Part shown: positions 36,231 to 50,666 of the stretch, in pieces
How the letters are laid out: every line of letters starts with the position of its first letter
Numbering within the stretch: position 1 is the first letter of the stretch
Assembly (NCBI GenBank): GCA_947579665.1
Contig: OX388350.1
Location: forward strand, 32,645,393-32,709,392
Length of the DNA stretch: 64,000 nucleotides
Direction of reading: 5' to 3'
Origin: Sympetrum striolatum
Lineage: Eukaryota; Arthropoda; Insecta; Odonata; Libellulidae
Program-made: the position numbers and the translations under genes
The notes under the pieces: model-generated
Database searches by the model: none
Told to the model about the DNA's origin: nothing
Seen by the model: only the letters and a program-made list of their open reading frames with translations

Positions 36231-36720
36231 GAAATAAAAAATGCACCCAATTCCTCCACCTAGTAGAGGCTGCCTGCAGAAATCCTCATTCTCCTCATAA
36301 ATTCTTCCGAACTTATGCGGATTGTTTTACACCGGAGGAATTTCCGTTTTGTTTCCTCCAGCCATAAAAAATAAAGATGATACATGGGAAGGTGCGCCGA
36401 TATATTTCGTTCGCTCAAAGATCCTCCTTGTCGCGTTTACCCTTTTATTATTTTCGTCAATTTCTTTCGTTACGAGGACGCAAATGGGTCTCGGCGGAAG
36501 GCGGAATTCTAGAAACGTCGTCGTCGGATGTCTTTTCCTCCTCCGCTACGAATGAGCGTTAGAAGTAAATAGATTAAGTTACGGCTGTGTTTCTGGAGTG
36601 TATCGCGTCCACAAAGCGAACTTTTTACGGCGCTGTAAACTCAAACTGCTGTCTAAAGACGGCTTTTTTCCTCCGCAACTTGGAGTGTAGAATTCGCGTA
36701 GGCTTTCTAAAAATTATGGC
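36231..36720. other. GC-richer patch
   Basis: Two overlapping plus frames (36322-36555, 36377-36562) are unrecognised read-throughs. CpG is frequent compared with the flanks. Confidence 0.4.
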
Positions 36721-37960
36721 TGGTTATTCTGAAGAGCGCACGTACGCGAAAATATGAGGTCCTTCACTCTTGCATTTCGTCTCCAATTTGAACGTATTCC
36801 GTAGGAAATTACACCGATGGAGATGGATTTTCAATTTCTGAACTGCTCGGTAACTGCCCATGATATTTTTCTGTCTCCCGAGAGCTGATTTACGACGCAA
36901 TTCATGGTAATGAAACGTCATTATAGAATGTTGTCAGTATATAAATGATGAAATTGAAAATTCTGTGTATTTTTAGCGGAAGAGGAAATAAAACTGCGCA
37001 ACGTATTTTCCGTAAGAAACTTTTGGAAAATATGAATACCAGTTGTATTGATTGGCGTTCCAAGAAGTCAGGTCAACTCGATTTATTGATTATATTAAAC
37101 TTTTCTTTTATTTTAAGAAAATTCCTGACTTTCACCCCATTACCATAAAAGGGATCCCAACCTGGTGTAGTTTTTAAGGTAACAAAATCTTCATTTTCAT
37201 TATACTTATGATTTGCAAAATATCAAAATCAAAATCATTAGATACAAATTATTTGAAATTTTAATGGGATTTAAATTCGAAACGAAAAAAAAAATCACAT
37301 TAGAATCAATAGCTTTGGTCAACACTTCATGGTATCTTCAATTTTACTCCAAACATCATGTTGTTAAGGAGGATTGATTATGTGATTGATTTTTCTAGAG
37401 CTAAAATGCTCATTCAAAAATTCAACATTCCTGTCCTATTCTTAAGCTTTCCTACTATGAACATAACGAAACGATAAAGTTATATTCTAACTTTATTGAT
37501 ACAAAAAACTTATATTAATTGACTTTTACCGTTTTAAGTCTCCATGCCTTCCCCATTACACACAAAATTATGTAGAATATTTCATCGAGGATGTGTTTTG
37601 TTTGTAACCAAATTCTGATTTAATTCAATGAAAATGACTAATTTAAATGAAGGAGATGTGTAGAAAACGTAAACCTTTATGCTGATAGTAACGTATAAAA
37701 CTGCGTGAATTGGAGCCAGTGGCGATTTTACTTAAACAAAACATGCAAATGTAGAATTTCCTTATTTAACTCTATGAAATACCTCAATACAACATAAAAT
37801 AATTCTTAGGCGCTGGTTATACTACAGAGTTTAGCTAGCCAATGCATAACTAAAACGAATTAACAAAAAATATCGAATAAAAGGATTATGGCATTATAAG
37901 CGAAGTATAATTTTTTCTCGTGGAATTCATCCTTAATTTTTCCCAAAAATATATCCTCCC
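36721..37960. other. AT-rich spacer
   Basis: No feature recognised. Confidence 0.4.
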
Positions 37961-38490
37961 ACTTTTGAGTTTCTCTTTTAGAACATCTTCCTTTCGCTTC
38001 CTCATCGGTACTGTCTTCCAGACGCCTTTCCTTTCCTGTCTCCAAATCGCGCTTACGGCCACTCCTTTCCTTTACGGATGCATCCGTCTCTTATGACGTA
38101 GACGAGGTTAATGGAGTGGTGAAGGGGCAAAATGGTTTTAAAAAAATGGAAAAAGTTTTTTTAAGGGATGCACAGAGACAACCCAGAATCGGCGAGATTA
38201 AGGGAAGGAAGGATTTTTTGATTTATTCCTTCACCGGATTCCCTGTTCCCCATCAAGATCGTGGATGAAATGGATTCGGCCGTCCGTACCGGGTTCCTAT
38301 TCTATTTGAGATATTACTTTATGGAACAGCTGTTCCAAGGCCATGTTTCACGTGAAATCATAATGAGGTGGTACAATCGAGCGGAAATAAGGCTCATCTC
38401 CGCCTTCTCTCTCGCCGCTCTTCCGGCGGACGAATGCGGGATATCGAATCGTTCAGTGTTCGCGAAGTTTCCTAGCCAAAAAAAATGGTC
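37961..38490. other. GC-richer patch
   Basis: Frames 38261-38545 (plus) and 38314-38514 (minus) are opposed over the same DNA and are unrecognised. The left part is pyrimidine-rich on the plus strand, the middle purine-rich. Confidence 0.4.
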
Positions 38491-40290
38491 ACAAATATAT
38501 GAAGAATTCAGCAAGATTATAAATAAGGGTTACATTGACACATAATTCTTGGTTCAATGATGACGTTATTCCTGCTTATAAGAATTGCCAGTTGTTGTTG
38601 ATGGGAATCTCGAAGAGTGAAATGAAAATTAAATGAAAGATTAACGTTATTTATTATCTGTCAAGTTTTTTTTTATTTGCGCACAAGGAAACTGATACTA
38701 CGTTTTTATAAATTGTGTTCGAATCAGAAACAGAATCCTGTAAAACAAATAATACAAAATCTGCAAATTCCATTGGGTTGCAAATCGAAATATTTACGTT
38801 TGTCTGTCTTTTATCTCTTAAATTATTTAAGAACAATAATTATTTTGCGAGAAAAATTTAAATACAAAATCTGAATTAAAAATTTTACCCTACCATTTTC
38901 TCCTGTCTTCCAATATACCGATGATTTATAAATATATCTTATTTTGATTGCATATCCTGCGAGTTTTTCTGCCATTTTTCTATACATATGCACAGAACGT
39001 TAAGGAACTGTATGACTAAGACTTTTTCACAATAATCAATAATTATTCAAAATAACCCGCGAGGAGTTAATACTAAGGTCAACTTAGGACTCGATCTGTC
39101 TTACAATCTGGCCAATATGGGATTATTTCCTTTATAAAAGAATGTATTATGTGAAAAGACAGAATTGTGGCAATATGAACTATATTTAGATGTATGATAA
39201 TATTTAGAATCAAAGCTATAGTAACAGTAATGTGCTCAAATAGATCATTGGTAACGATTAAAATGAAAATCCTAAGAACATTTTTGGGAGAACCATAGTG
39301 AGTTGATTATTAAATAATTATAATCATCCCTTTAGCAGTAGAATTGTGTTTTACAGAGCACCTTCTATTTGCGGAATGAAAATAAATTATTGCATTACGG
39401 TTCTAAATGTAATATTTTTATCGAATGATTCAGTTCAGATATTATATAACAAAGGCTTATCAAGAGAGTTCAGCGTTTCAGCTATAAATGTGGTCTCCGT
39501 GCCCTAATGACTAATAAATTATAATTATAAGACTAATGAAAAGCCATTGAGTATAAAATAAAATTAAAATATCATGAAATAGTTTACTGCTAAGCCAATT
39601 AGAACAGGAGCGAGGGCCACGGGTTGGGCTTGACTTTTAATGACAATAGTTCCTTTAAACAATTTTCGGAATCATCGTTTATTCCTGGTATGGTCTACTA
39701 ATTTTGGATTTGGAGATGATGTCTTACGGCTATTACTGTAGAGAGGAAAGTATTAAATGATTTAGAACGGAGGCAAAGTATGTCGAAGATGGAAAAGCGA
39801 GAGATTTTAGGATCGCGAATGATAACATCGAGGATGTATTTTTTATTTGAAACTCCAGCCACAACATAGCTATAATCGATTACTCGTTATTCAATTTGTA
39901 TGCATCAAAAAATCAATTAATTTTCTTAAATACTAAAGCATTAAACACTGATTAAATAGCTATAACAGTCGAAATTAATATAACTTTAAATTTGAAGTTA
40001 TACATTTCGGAGATAGAAAAAAATATAATTTTTTCATTGGGTTTTACAAAATTCTCTTCTGAATATAATTTTAACTTGGCCATCTAAATCATTTCGTCAT
40101 ATCAATAAAACCGCTATATATTTTCGAGCACTAGGGTTTGAAGGAACGTTAATAATGAATCTTAAAATTGGTAAGAAGATATTATGTGAATTGTTTTGTC
40201 ACTTTTCTATTTAAAAAATTCAGAAATCAATTTCAGTTTGCTCACAGCTCTGATAAAACCTCCTTACCAAACAAGATCAAAACCTTAAAA
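38491..40290. other. AT-rich spacer
   Basis: No feature recognised. Confidence 0.4.
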
Positions 40291-41180
40291 AATAGTTGAA
40301 AGTCGAAACGCCCTTTTCACCCAGTGATCATCTCCAGACAACTCCGTGTGCATATGTTTCTACTGATCCAATAACTCGACTCTAACGGGTCTCGGAAAAA
40401 GCGTTCGGTGTTCCATGCTTCCTCAGCTCACCCGAGAATCCTTTAAATACGCGTATTTGTGGAAATGCCGGTTACTCTGTAACATCTCACGGGTTTACGG
40501 CACAGAAAGCCTCGTCAATTTCCATTGGTCGTTACAGATCTCGCCGCCTCCCATCGCTTATTGCGCTTGGAGATAGTACGTCAAGATAGGTTTCTATGGA
40601 ATTGACGGGCAGTAGCGTAGAAAAGAAAGGATGGATGCACAGAGAGAAGGGGAAATGGAGAGCGGTGAGAATAGCTAGTGAGTGTGTGCTATGAGGATAT
40701 GTAGTACCTCCGATCACCGTGAAAAGGTGGAATAGGGTCACGGCATGCGCAGTGAAAAGAGGATAGAAACACATGAATAGCTCGAAAGATAAGGCGGCTG
40801 TCGAGGAAGGCAACCAACGCCAGCGCTGACTCTTGATGAATTGAGGGGAGATTGCTTTTGAGATTAAGTTTGAATATTAACTCCTGCATCCACGGGAAGC
40901 TGCGTTTCCTTATCGATATCCTCGGAATTTTTTATGTCTCTCTCTCTCTGTCTAGCGCAGGATCGACGCAGAGCATGGGAGTTGGTGGAGAAAGATTTCG
41001 TGATCGTAGTGTTTGGAAATGTTTCTGATTGAAATCCAGCCGTCGAATGATTTTGGTTGAAGGTTTGTGAAAGAATGAGGAATTTACACAGTTTTCAGTA
41101 AAGTGCGCCCTAGATGGAGTTTTCGTTAAATTCGTTCCATTCAAATTTAACCTTCCATATTCTAGAGCAAACATTTTAAA
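40291..41180. other. GC-richer patch
   Basis: Minus frames at 40532-40813, 40689-40889 and 40932-41174 are unrecognised. A TCTC microsatellite lies at about 40936-40952. Confidence 0.4.
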
Positions 41181-41415
41181 ATATTTTATGTTTCACATAT
41201 AATAATGAATTTTCTCAAGGAAAACCAAATATGTGCAAAGTTACCTAAACTCATTTCTTTTTCCTTAATAATGAATGTATAATTCTTGAAATTCAGTAAA
41301 AAGGCTAATGTGCCTAAATATTATCAATTAATTATTCTGGTGGATCAAAGAATATCATTTTTCAGAACATCAATATTATATTTCTTTAATAGTAAGATGG
41401 CTAAATTATAACTAT

Positions 41416-43774
<2,359 letters not shown>

Positions 43775-43884
43775 CACCACCAAAAATGTTCTTTTTTGCG
43801 CAAGAGATCAAATAAATGCCTGATTTACCAAGTGTTTCTATCTTATCTTTTGTTGAACCTAGAAGATTTTTAAGATTAAAGTAA
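43775..43884 (-). pseudogene. Penelope-like GIY-YIG endonuclease, first motif only
   Basis: NLKNLLGSTKDKIETLGKSG is followed by IYLISC. GSTKDK...SGIY is the junction between the linker and the GIY-YIG nuclease of EN+ Penelope-like elements. The GIY triplet is intact. The expected Cys-containing loop and the YIGQT motif do not follow; the sequence becomes unrelated and meets a stop at about 43778. The nuclease would have nicked the target DNA, and this copy lacks nearly all of it. The short frame beyond (ISGNLKIFFKQLVK) is unrecognised. Confidence 0.82.
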
Positions 43885-44418
43885 TTGTAAAAACAGATGT
43901 TGAAATTATGGGCTTTAAAATATTGTGTAAACCATTGATTAAAGATGGAAAATATGAAATTTTGATATATTTCTTAGAAGGGGATGCAGTGACAGCTAAT
44001 AAAGTGGAGTCCTTATGAATTAGTAGTTTATATTTGTATATTTTACTTAAGGTATCAATGAAAGAGAAATTGAAACCTAACATTAACGCAGTGTCTTTTA
44101 TAAAACGGAGCTCTTTACAATAACCAGTATTGTTCAGTGGTTGACAAATCTGTGAACCAAATGATGGAAGGCAGCGTGCTTTTGTTGTTGTGGATGAAAC
44201 GAAGAATTTGGAATAAAATTATTGAATGAAATTGTCTTTCTGTATATGTCGACCTGTAACTTATTGTTTAACCTAGAAACTGAAACATCCAGAAATGGTA
44301 AGCGGTTATTTGTTTCAGTTTCAACTGTAAATTTAACAGAACGGAACATGTTGTTCAGTTCAACTAGGAAAGTATCATAACTGTAGATAGAAGTGTCAAT
44401 GATGGTGTAAAATATCAT
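43885..44418 (-). pseudogene. Penelope-like reverse transcriptase, thumb and linker
   Basis: After the frameshift at about 44407 the protein resumes with IIDTSIYSYDTFLVELNN, then SVKFTVETETNNRLPFLDVS (the LPFLD block), then YRKTISFNNFIPNSSFHPQQ and KHAAFHHLVHRFVN. Another one-base shift at about 44147 is followed by NNTGYCKELRFIKDTALMLG and ISYFPSLINGLHNILK. The HP..K.A.F..LVHR motif is characteristic of the thumb in Penelope-like enzymes. The frame changes again at about 43884. Confidence 0.9.
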
Positions 44419-45377
44419 CTACATGTCTAAGCCAAATTTTTGGAAAATAATTAAAAGTTCTTTTACATAAGTTTTCAAAATGGTCCATACATCTATTAGC
44501 AATAAAGGGAGAAAGTGGATTGCCCATAGACGTTCCAAAAGTTTGTTCGTAAAATTTGTGGTTGAACTGAAAACAATTTTGAGACATGCATAATTCAGTT
44601 AATTTTATACATTCTTCAATTACAGCATCAGGGAGACCAAAGTCCTGGAAATGTCTATTTAAAATTTTGAGAGTACTGTCAATAGGATCACTTGGGAATA
44701 AGCTGCAAACATCAAAAGACAAGAGTATTTCTTAGTCTTTGAGCTCTGAGTCAGCAATCTTACTTGTGAAATTAAAACAGTTTAAAACAGAATGACTAAA
44801 ATTGAAGGGTATAGATTTAAATTGTGTATTTAGCCATTTGGAAATTTAGTAGGTGGGTGAATTTATGGCAGAGGCGATAGGTCTCATAGCACTATTATGT
44901 TTATGTATTTTGGTAAGGCAGTAAAGTCTGGGAATAGCAGGGTTGAGTACTGAAAGTTTATACTTCAATTTAGGAGATATTAGATTTGGGCAGTTTCTTA
45001 AAGTGTTTTTTACCTGAAGGACCTGTTTTTTTAATGGAGATTTGGACTGAACGACATAAGGGCCATCATCAATGAGTGCTTGAGAATTGGTGAAATACTA
45101 TTCATTATGTAAAATTACTACAGTGTTACCTTTGTCTGCTTTCATAGAGACAATTTTTGGATCTTAATGATCTCACAGTTTTGAAATAACCTTGACGGTA
45201 GGGGAGACAAGGGAACTGAGGATTTTTAGAGATGGTTTTCCTCCACAAAGACTTGATTAACTGTTTAGTTTTGGAATCTGAGTATTGAATACCAGATTCA
45301 TTGATGGTGATGATATGTTCCAGTGAAACAGTTTTCGGGGGTAGCCCAAACTTCAAACCTAAATTTAGTAAACCCAA
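44405..45377 (-). pseudogene. Penelope-like reverse transcriptase, fingers and palm
   Basis: Reverse transcriptase for copying the element RNA at the insertion site. LLNLGLKFGLPPKT leads to KTVRSLRSK. A one-base shift near 45160 then leads into SMKADKGNTVVIL and DDGPYVVQ (fingers), PRLYCLTKIHKHNSAMRPIA (motif 2 region) and INSPTY. The palm follows: SFDVCSLFPSDPID (motif A), FGTSMGNPLSPFIANRCMDH (motif B) and WLRHVDDI (motif C). Motif C is normally YVDD; tyrosine is replaced by histidine here. Stops interrupt at 45098-45100, 44846-44848 and 44732-44734. An extra base after VDDI (about 44407) throws the frame. Inactive copy. Confidence 0.93.
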
Positions 45378-45384
45378 TTCTTCA

Positions 45385-45930
45385 TCAGTGAAGGAAACGG
45401 AGGATAAATTCTTGACAAAACAAGCAGTTGGGGAGGTGAGTCGGAGTTGGAATAGTCAAGGAATGGAAATTATCATTTCTGACACCTGAGTTAGTAGGAG
45501 GTGTCCGAGAGTTGTTATCGATCAGATTAGATCGAGATAACAACCCATCAAATTTCTTATTTATTTTTTGGGATTTATTCAGAAACTTATTATTAATTGA
45601 TGATAACATATTCTCCCTGAAACCCAACCATAAAGCAAAACTAGCTTCGCCTAGATTCTCCGTTAATTTTAAATGTAGATTATAAGCCCTTAACTCCAGA
45701 TTGCAACGTTTGCTGTATAGAGATCTTATCTCTAGGTTGATCCATTTCTGTTTGGCGAAGATGACACATTTATGCCCTTTCTGAGATTTTGGATTGGAAA
45801 GGACATCCATAAATTTAGGGAACACCACATGCTGTTTACACCGTTTCAGAAATTATATGTCAGCCCCAATGTTAAGAATCTTGGAATTTGGATTCTTAAA
45901 TCTGTTGCAGTCACTTTGAGAGAACAAGTT
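45385..45930 (-). pseudogene. Penelope-like element N-terminal region
   Basis: From about 45930 the minus strand reads RFKNPNSKILNIGADI, a stop, then FLKRCKQHVVFPKFMDVLSN. It continues with KQKWINLEIRSLYSKRCNLE and LRAYNLHLKLTENLGEASFA, followed by a LLSRSN block. This basic, helix-rich order (KIL, FLKRCK, FPKF, LYNLHL-like) is what I know from Penelope-like proteins upstream of the reverse transcriptase. The 147-codon open part ends at 45385 because of a one-base shift near 45420. The following frame (45126-45400) picks up with LGLLNLGLKFGLPPKT. Confidence 0.85.
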
Positions 45931-46052
45931 GTAAGGGGTATAAGGTATTGGTAGAATGGAATGAGCATATAGTGGAGGTGACCAACAGTTAATGCGTATT
46001 GATAAAATAATGTAAAGTGTGTAATAATGTAAATAGTATAATATAAAAATAT

Positions 46053-46260
46053 AACTGCCAAATGAGAGAAAACCCTGAGAAACACCAATTTTTTTATCAA
46101 AAAGTAAGATACTAAATCAAAAATTAAAATCACAGGTATAATGGAACCATAAGCAAAAGTTAAAATAAAGCCAACCAAGCCAAAAGTAAGTAGTGTAGTA
46201 AGTAAGTAGAACTGCCAAGTGAGAGAAAACCATGGGAAAACACAAATGTTTTTATAAAAA
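46053..46260. repeat. near-tandem repeat upstream of the Penelope-like ORF (pseudo-LTR-like)
   Basis: AACTGCCAAATGAGAGAAAA (46053) and AACTGCCAAGTGAGAGAAAA (46210) are followed by similar CC(C/A)TG(A/G)G(A/G)AA...CA and TTTTTATAAA/TTTTTTTATC blocks. The offset is 157 bases. Penelope-like elements often carry partial tandem copies that create pseudo-LTRs, which fits this position 5' of the coding region. I did not find a hammerhead ribozyme core by eye. Confidence 0.65.
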
Positions 46261-46327
46261 AAAACATTTAAAATACATTAAATAGTGCATTACATACATT
46301 CTCTATTATTGAATATATCTAGCAAAG

Positions 46328-46383
46328 ACAAATAGCTTGAACTATTAGTTCATTATCATAGACTAATAGTTCAAGCTATTTGT
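46328..46383. repeat. perfect 22-bp inverted repeat, 12-base loop
   Basis: ACAAATAGCTTGAACTATTA and two more bases (46328-46349) are exactly complementary to 46362-46383. The stem-loop lies just outside the pseudo-LTR-like repeat and may mark the outer end of the Penelope-like element or be a separate insertion. Its size would also suit a small hairpin RNA, which is only a possibility. Confidence 0.93.
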
Positions 46384-47420
46384 GTATGATAATTGTAAAT
46401 GTAAATTATTTATTCTGATTTATTAGAGAAGATATTACTCGATAGAAGGCTTCATAGGTTGTGGGTAAATTTCAATTAAAACTGCTTAGACGTAAATTAT
46501 TTCCAAGATTTCGATTTCGAGGGAACATAATTAACGAAGTTTTTTTAAATGGAGAAGAGATTTTGTAAGCGATGAGCACAAAATTTACATGCAATCCTTT
46601 TGCACTTCATTTAAACGATCTGTAATAGAACCATGTCTATTAGGTGTATAAAAATGGTATTTATCAAAGGCCAAGTTCTCGAAAAATAATTAAATTCGAC
46701 AGAAAGTCTTAGAAGGAAAAGCCCCTACATTTAAGTTTAGTCCCTATGTTGGGGACAAACAGAGAATAAAGGGAAATTGTATTTATATTATAGATATAAA
46801 GCGAAATTTTTGGCGAAATGAGGTCCAAGTGGGCATATTTACAAATATTCATTGCAAACGCAAAAAAATTTGGAAATCAAAAGAATAATATTCTTTGTAA
46901 CATAATTGAAACATATTGACCGAGAAAACTTACGATACTAAAAACACACACAGAGAAGGGATGTGAAAGAAAGCGAAAACCTAGAAATAAATATTGGGTA
47001 TAAATAGAATATAATATTAATATAAATAGAAAATATGAAAAACTGATAAACAAATATTAAAGTCAAAACTCGTGAAAAGGGAAAATTATAGACACATGAT
47101 GAGGAATGTAGATTACTGAAAATATGTGGTTAAAAAGGAGATGGATATTGGAAGTAACATAACATTGCACATTAAAATGAAAATATTAACCTAAACAGTT
47201 TAGGAGAAAATTATTGCATAGGATGACCATGTACTCCATAATAAAGGGTGTTTAGAAGTGACTAATTAGTAAATTAAAACTGCCCACGCATATGGGTCTA
47301 ACAGAATGATACTTGCAAGATTTCTTATTTCCGCCTCTCATTGGAAGATCTTCTAATAAAATAATAATGACTGACATAAATCCTGCAGTAATCTTCAGGA
47401 TCTAGATTACCTCGCGGTGG
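46384..47420. other. AT-rich spacer
   Basis: No feature recognised. Confidence 0.4.
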
Positions 47421-47765
47421 ATAAGGGGAGTCCATACATTCAATCCTTCTACCCCTTCCACCCCCTTTCCGTACCCACCCTCTCTCTCCCGGTCCAGACG
47501 CTATTTTTTCCTTTTTTTCGTCTTCCCAAGCAGGAAAGGAGTTATTTTTCCAGATGACTCCCTTAGCTTGTCCGTTTTGCTACGTACGGCCGTGCGTATG
47601 GACGACTGATAGGGAAAAGGGGAGTCCCTTGATGTCAGAGAATAAAAAATATTCGGTGGAGTAAAGAAGGATACGAATCAAAGGGAAGGTGCATATGCAG
47701 TGGGGTCTAAATATGAAGACGTCCTGGGGCTGAATTGAGAACTTCCTCCTCTCTCCCAATGTTTG
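47421..47765. other. GC-richer patch
   Basis: Pyrimidine-rich on the plus strand at 47437-47530, then purine-rich from 47600. No frame of note. Confidence 0.4.
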
Positions 47766-48960
47766 GTAGTGATTACTTTACATGTTATCATTGATTTATT
47801 TTATATATATAGACATGCTTACATACATTTCAAACATTCTGATGTAAATTCCTTGGATATGTTTCTTAACTTCTTTTAGCTTTTTCGGAATTCATTTACA
47901 TAGGGGAATGAATGGACTAAACTGGATGTGACTAAACGTTTAGTAATTATCCATTTTGTGACTTCGTATTATATTTATACTCGTTTCTTCAAAAAAATAT
48001 TATATGCCGAGAAAATATTGGTAGATTTTTAGTAATACAAGAGTAATTGGTACATTTAAAATTATTTTCTATATAAAAATAATCCGTTATGATGTTGGTA
48101 CGTATATATGGTGTATACATGTTTATTTACACAAAATGTGTATCTTCAAAAAGATCTTCAATAGAATAATGACATTTATTTAATTTTCGATTTTTCCTTG
48201 AAACTGTTTAACTACCAATAATACTTCAGGGAAAGGTCTGTAGTGAGTACGTTACACAAATTTTGCCTTTGTATTAAGTTATTCCTATTGTTTTTATTAA
48301 TCGAATATTTTACCCAGCCTGTGTAAGAGTTCGGGGTATAATGTCGAGCCAACAACTCCTGAAATCTATATTTGAATTCCTTGTTCAATCATGGATATTT
48401 GTTTACTTATTTATACCATCGGATTACGATAAAAATGGATATATTAGATGGTTAGTATTTTTCAGTTAAAGAAATGATAAACATTATTACCTTAGATCTT
48501 AGAGAACTCTTATAGGATTTTTGCGTTCGTTCGTTCTAAAATAATGGTAATTTACAAATTATGGAGCGATAAAGCAGAGAATTTTGTGACCTTAACACGC
48601 TGAAAAAATAATTTAATCATGAATAGTGTTACAGAGGACCTCCTGGAATAATTTCATAACTTGATGAATAAACCGAAAGGAATAATTTAATGAAATTGGC
48701 ATAATTTCTCCTTAAGAGATGAGCATGATTATCAATTGTGTACGTGAGAAATAATGATATTGTAAAAAATAGAATGTAAATATCAAAAAAATTAATGAAT
48801 AGTAAAAATATGATGAATCAAGACAAGAAGTAACACCGGAATTAGATTGCATTTTAATTCGGATGATCCACCTTCATTTGGACGCCTATACACCTCACTT
48901 GTTTATAGGCAAGTTATTGCAATACCGAGAGATGGTTGTAATCGTCGATTTAATTAGATG
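47766..48960. other. AT-rich spacer
   Basis: No feature recognised. Confidence 0.4.
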
Positions 48961-49345
48961 ATACTTACCGATTAATGTTTTGGGTCTGGTAAAAATTCCT
49001 TATTGTGGTCTGGAGGGGTATATCTGGGAATTTAGATATGAAGAAGGAAAGGAAACAAGACATAAGGTGAAAGAATTGAGAGAGAAGGGGAGAGATAGGG
49101 AGAATGAATGTAAAAGTGGAGAGGGTTATAAGAAGGCTGTCTTTGGAGGAGCCATCAAGTTAATGCCTTCAGGCCGTGGAATCATTCTTCATCTTTCCTC
49201 CCAAGAATCTTCATCTATCTGCCCATCTGTCCTCTCTCCCTCAACATTTTTACGCTTGAAAATCTCTCATTTGTTTCCCTTTCTCTTACTTTCGTTTCTC
49301 GCAGAGTTTCGAATTCCTTGCCCATCTACTTTATTTTTCCGTTAA
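48961..49345. other. patch with purine-to-pyrimidine switch and a 121-codon frame
   Basis: The plus frame 48980-49345 begins charged and Glu/Lys-rich over the purine-rich half (49030-49150), then turns Ser/Leu/Phe-rich over the pyrimidine-rich half (49180-49330). The amino-acid switch simply follows base composition, so I do not call a gene. Confidence 0.45.
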
Positions 49346-50666
49346 TTCCATGAGTCTTGGACATATATTTTTCTCTCGGGATTTTGACGAAGAAAACTGG
49401 TGTGCGGATGTATAAACCGATGACAGCAAAGTTTATTTCATTTTAGTGACGGTTAAGGTTGAATTATATTCAAAATTGTTTTATATTTCGTAATCACATT
49501 TAATTGAATATTCATGGAATTCTATTACATTGCCAGTATTTTAATATCGGCGAGATTTCAATGGAGAGTCGATTGCCATTTCAATATATATTTATGTGTG
49601 TATATGCGCATATTATTAATGAAAAGATATTCTGAATAATGAAACATTCGGAATCACTATTTCATTGATAATAATACAAGTTTTTCCATAATCATTTAAT
49701 CTTGAAATTACATTTTCAGAGTGAATTTTACGCATAAAATCTCCGTTTTATCTTGTAATTGAATTTGGCACATTTCAAGAAATTGATGCTTTCCTTTTCA
49801 ATACGTTCCATGTGAAGAGCGGCATATCATGCCATAAATATTTAAAAAACGATAAAGGTAAGCATAACATTAAAAAAACTTACTCCAGCATATAGAGCTT
49901 ACATTCCATGCATTATTGAAATATTATTTATTTCTTTTTATTATATTATTATTTTATTTTATATATATAAATATACGATATTAAAAGTATTCAGCCATAG
50001 GACAGAAACCAATGAAATCGACACCGCACGGAACGGGTTAAATCATCTTCGTCAATCTGTTAAGCTTTTCATATATTTATAACTTGGACTTTGAAAAAGG
50101 TATATTATTCATTCATACTTATAAGTATGTAATGTCATAATTATTCTTCTCAAAGTGTGTTAAAAATTCAATACTTGAAAAAATTTAAATTAGAACTACC
50201 TAATAGTACCTAAGCAAGGAAATATTTTCAGATAAAATGTTAAAAAAATTATATTTTCCGAGTCATAAATAAACGAGTCCATCTTTGTTTTTTATTTGCA
50301 ATTACACTTGCAATAAACGAGTCATTTGCAATTTTATTTATCTGTTATTTCGGTGCCGGTTATATGAATCCCAGAAAAAATATGTATTAGGCAAACGATT
50401 GATGTCTCATACAATTAAATTTCTTCGTCGATTCAATTCTATACCAGGAGGTTTTTTCCTGAATCAGGAATTTTTCTTATGGCTTTTTAGTGATGCTAAT
50501 GCGAATGCGAGATTTTTAATTCAAATGTGGATTCCAAATGTAAATTTTACGTTCATTCCTAATTTATGTCGAACCTTCAATTGGAATCTCTCAATATTTT
50601 ATTCCGTAATGATATTCATCGTAAGAGAATAATAGTTTAGATACATATAAAAAACATTATCATTAG
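49346..50666. other. AT-rich spacer
   Basis: The 115-codon frame at 50285-50632 is unrecognised and lacks a start context or domain. Nothing else was seen. Confidence 0.4.

Larger units (their letters stand above)
43775..46270 (-). mobile_element. Penelope-like retroelement, degenerate, 3'-truncated
   Basis: A single minus-strand element can be followed from about 45930 (N-terminus) to about 43780 (start of the GIY-YIG nuclease). In Penelope-like elements one ORF encodes an N-terminal region, a telomerase-related reverse transcriptase and, in EN+ lineages, a C-terminal GIY-YIG endonuclease. All three parts can be recognised here in order, broken by at least five frameshifts and four in-frame stops, so the copy cannot be functional. 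It stops abruptly just after the GIY box, so the 3' half of the nuclease and the 3' end are missing. That is unlike the 5' truncation expected from target-primed insertion. Upstream of the coding part lies a near-tandem repeat (46053-46105 and 46210-46260) suited to a pseudo-LTR. Confidence 0.92.

Noticed and set aside
45846..46178. Hydrophobic 110-codon minus frame that looks like a membrane protein
   Set aside because: Its 3' part overlaps the Penelope-like N-terminus in another frame, and the hydrophobicity reflects T-rich DNA on that strand.
46053..46400. Hammerhead ribozyme in the Penelope-like upstream repeat
   Set aside because: Some Penelope-like elements carry one, but I could not find the CTGATGA and GAAA core pair here on either strand.
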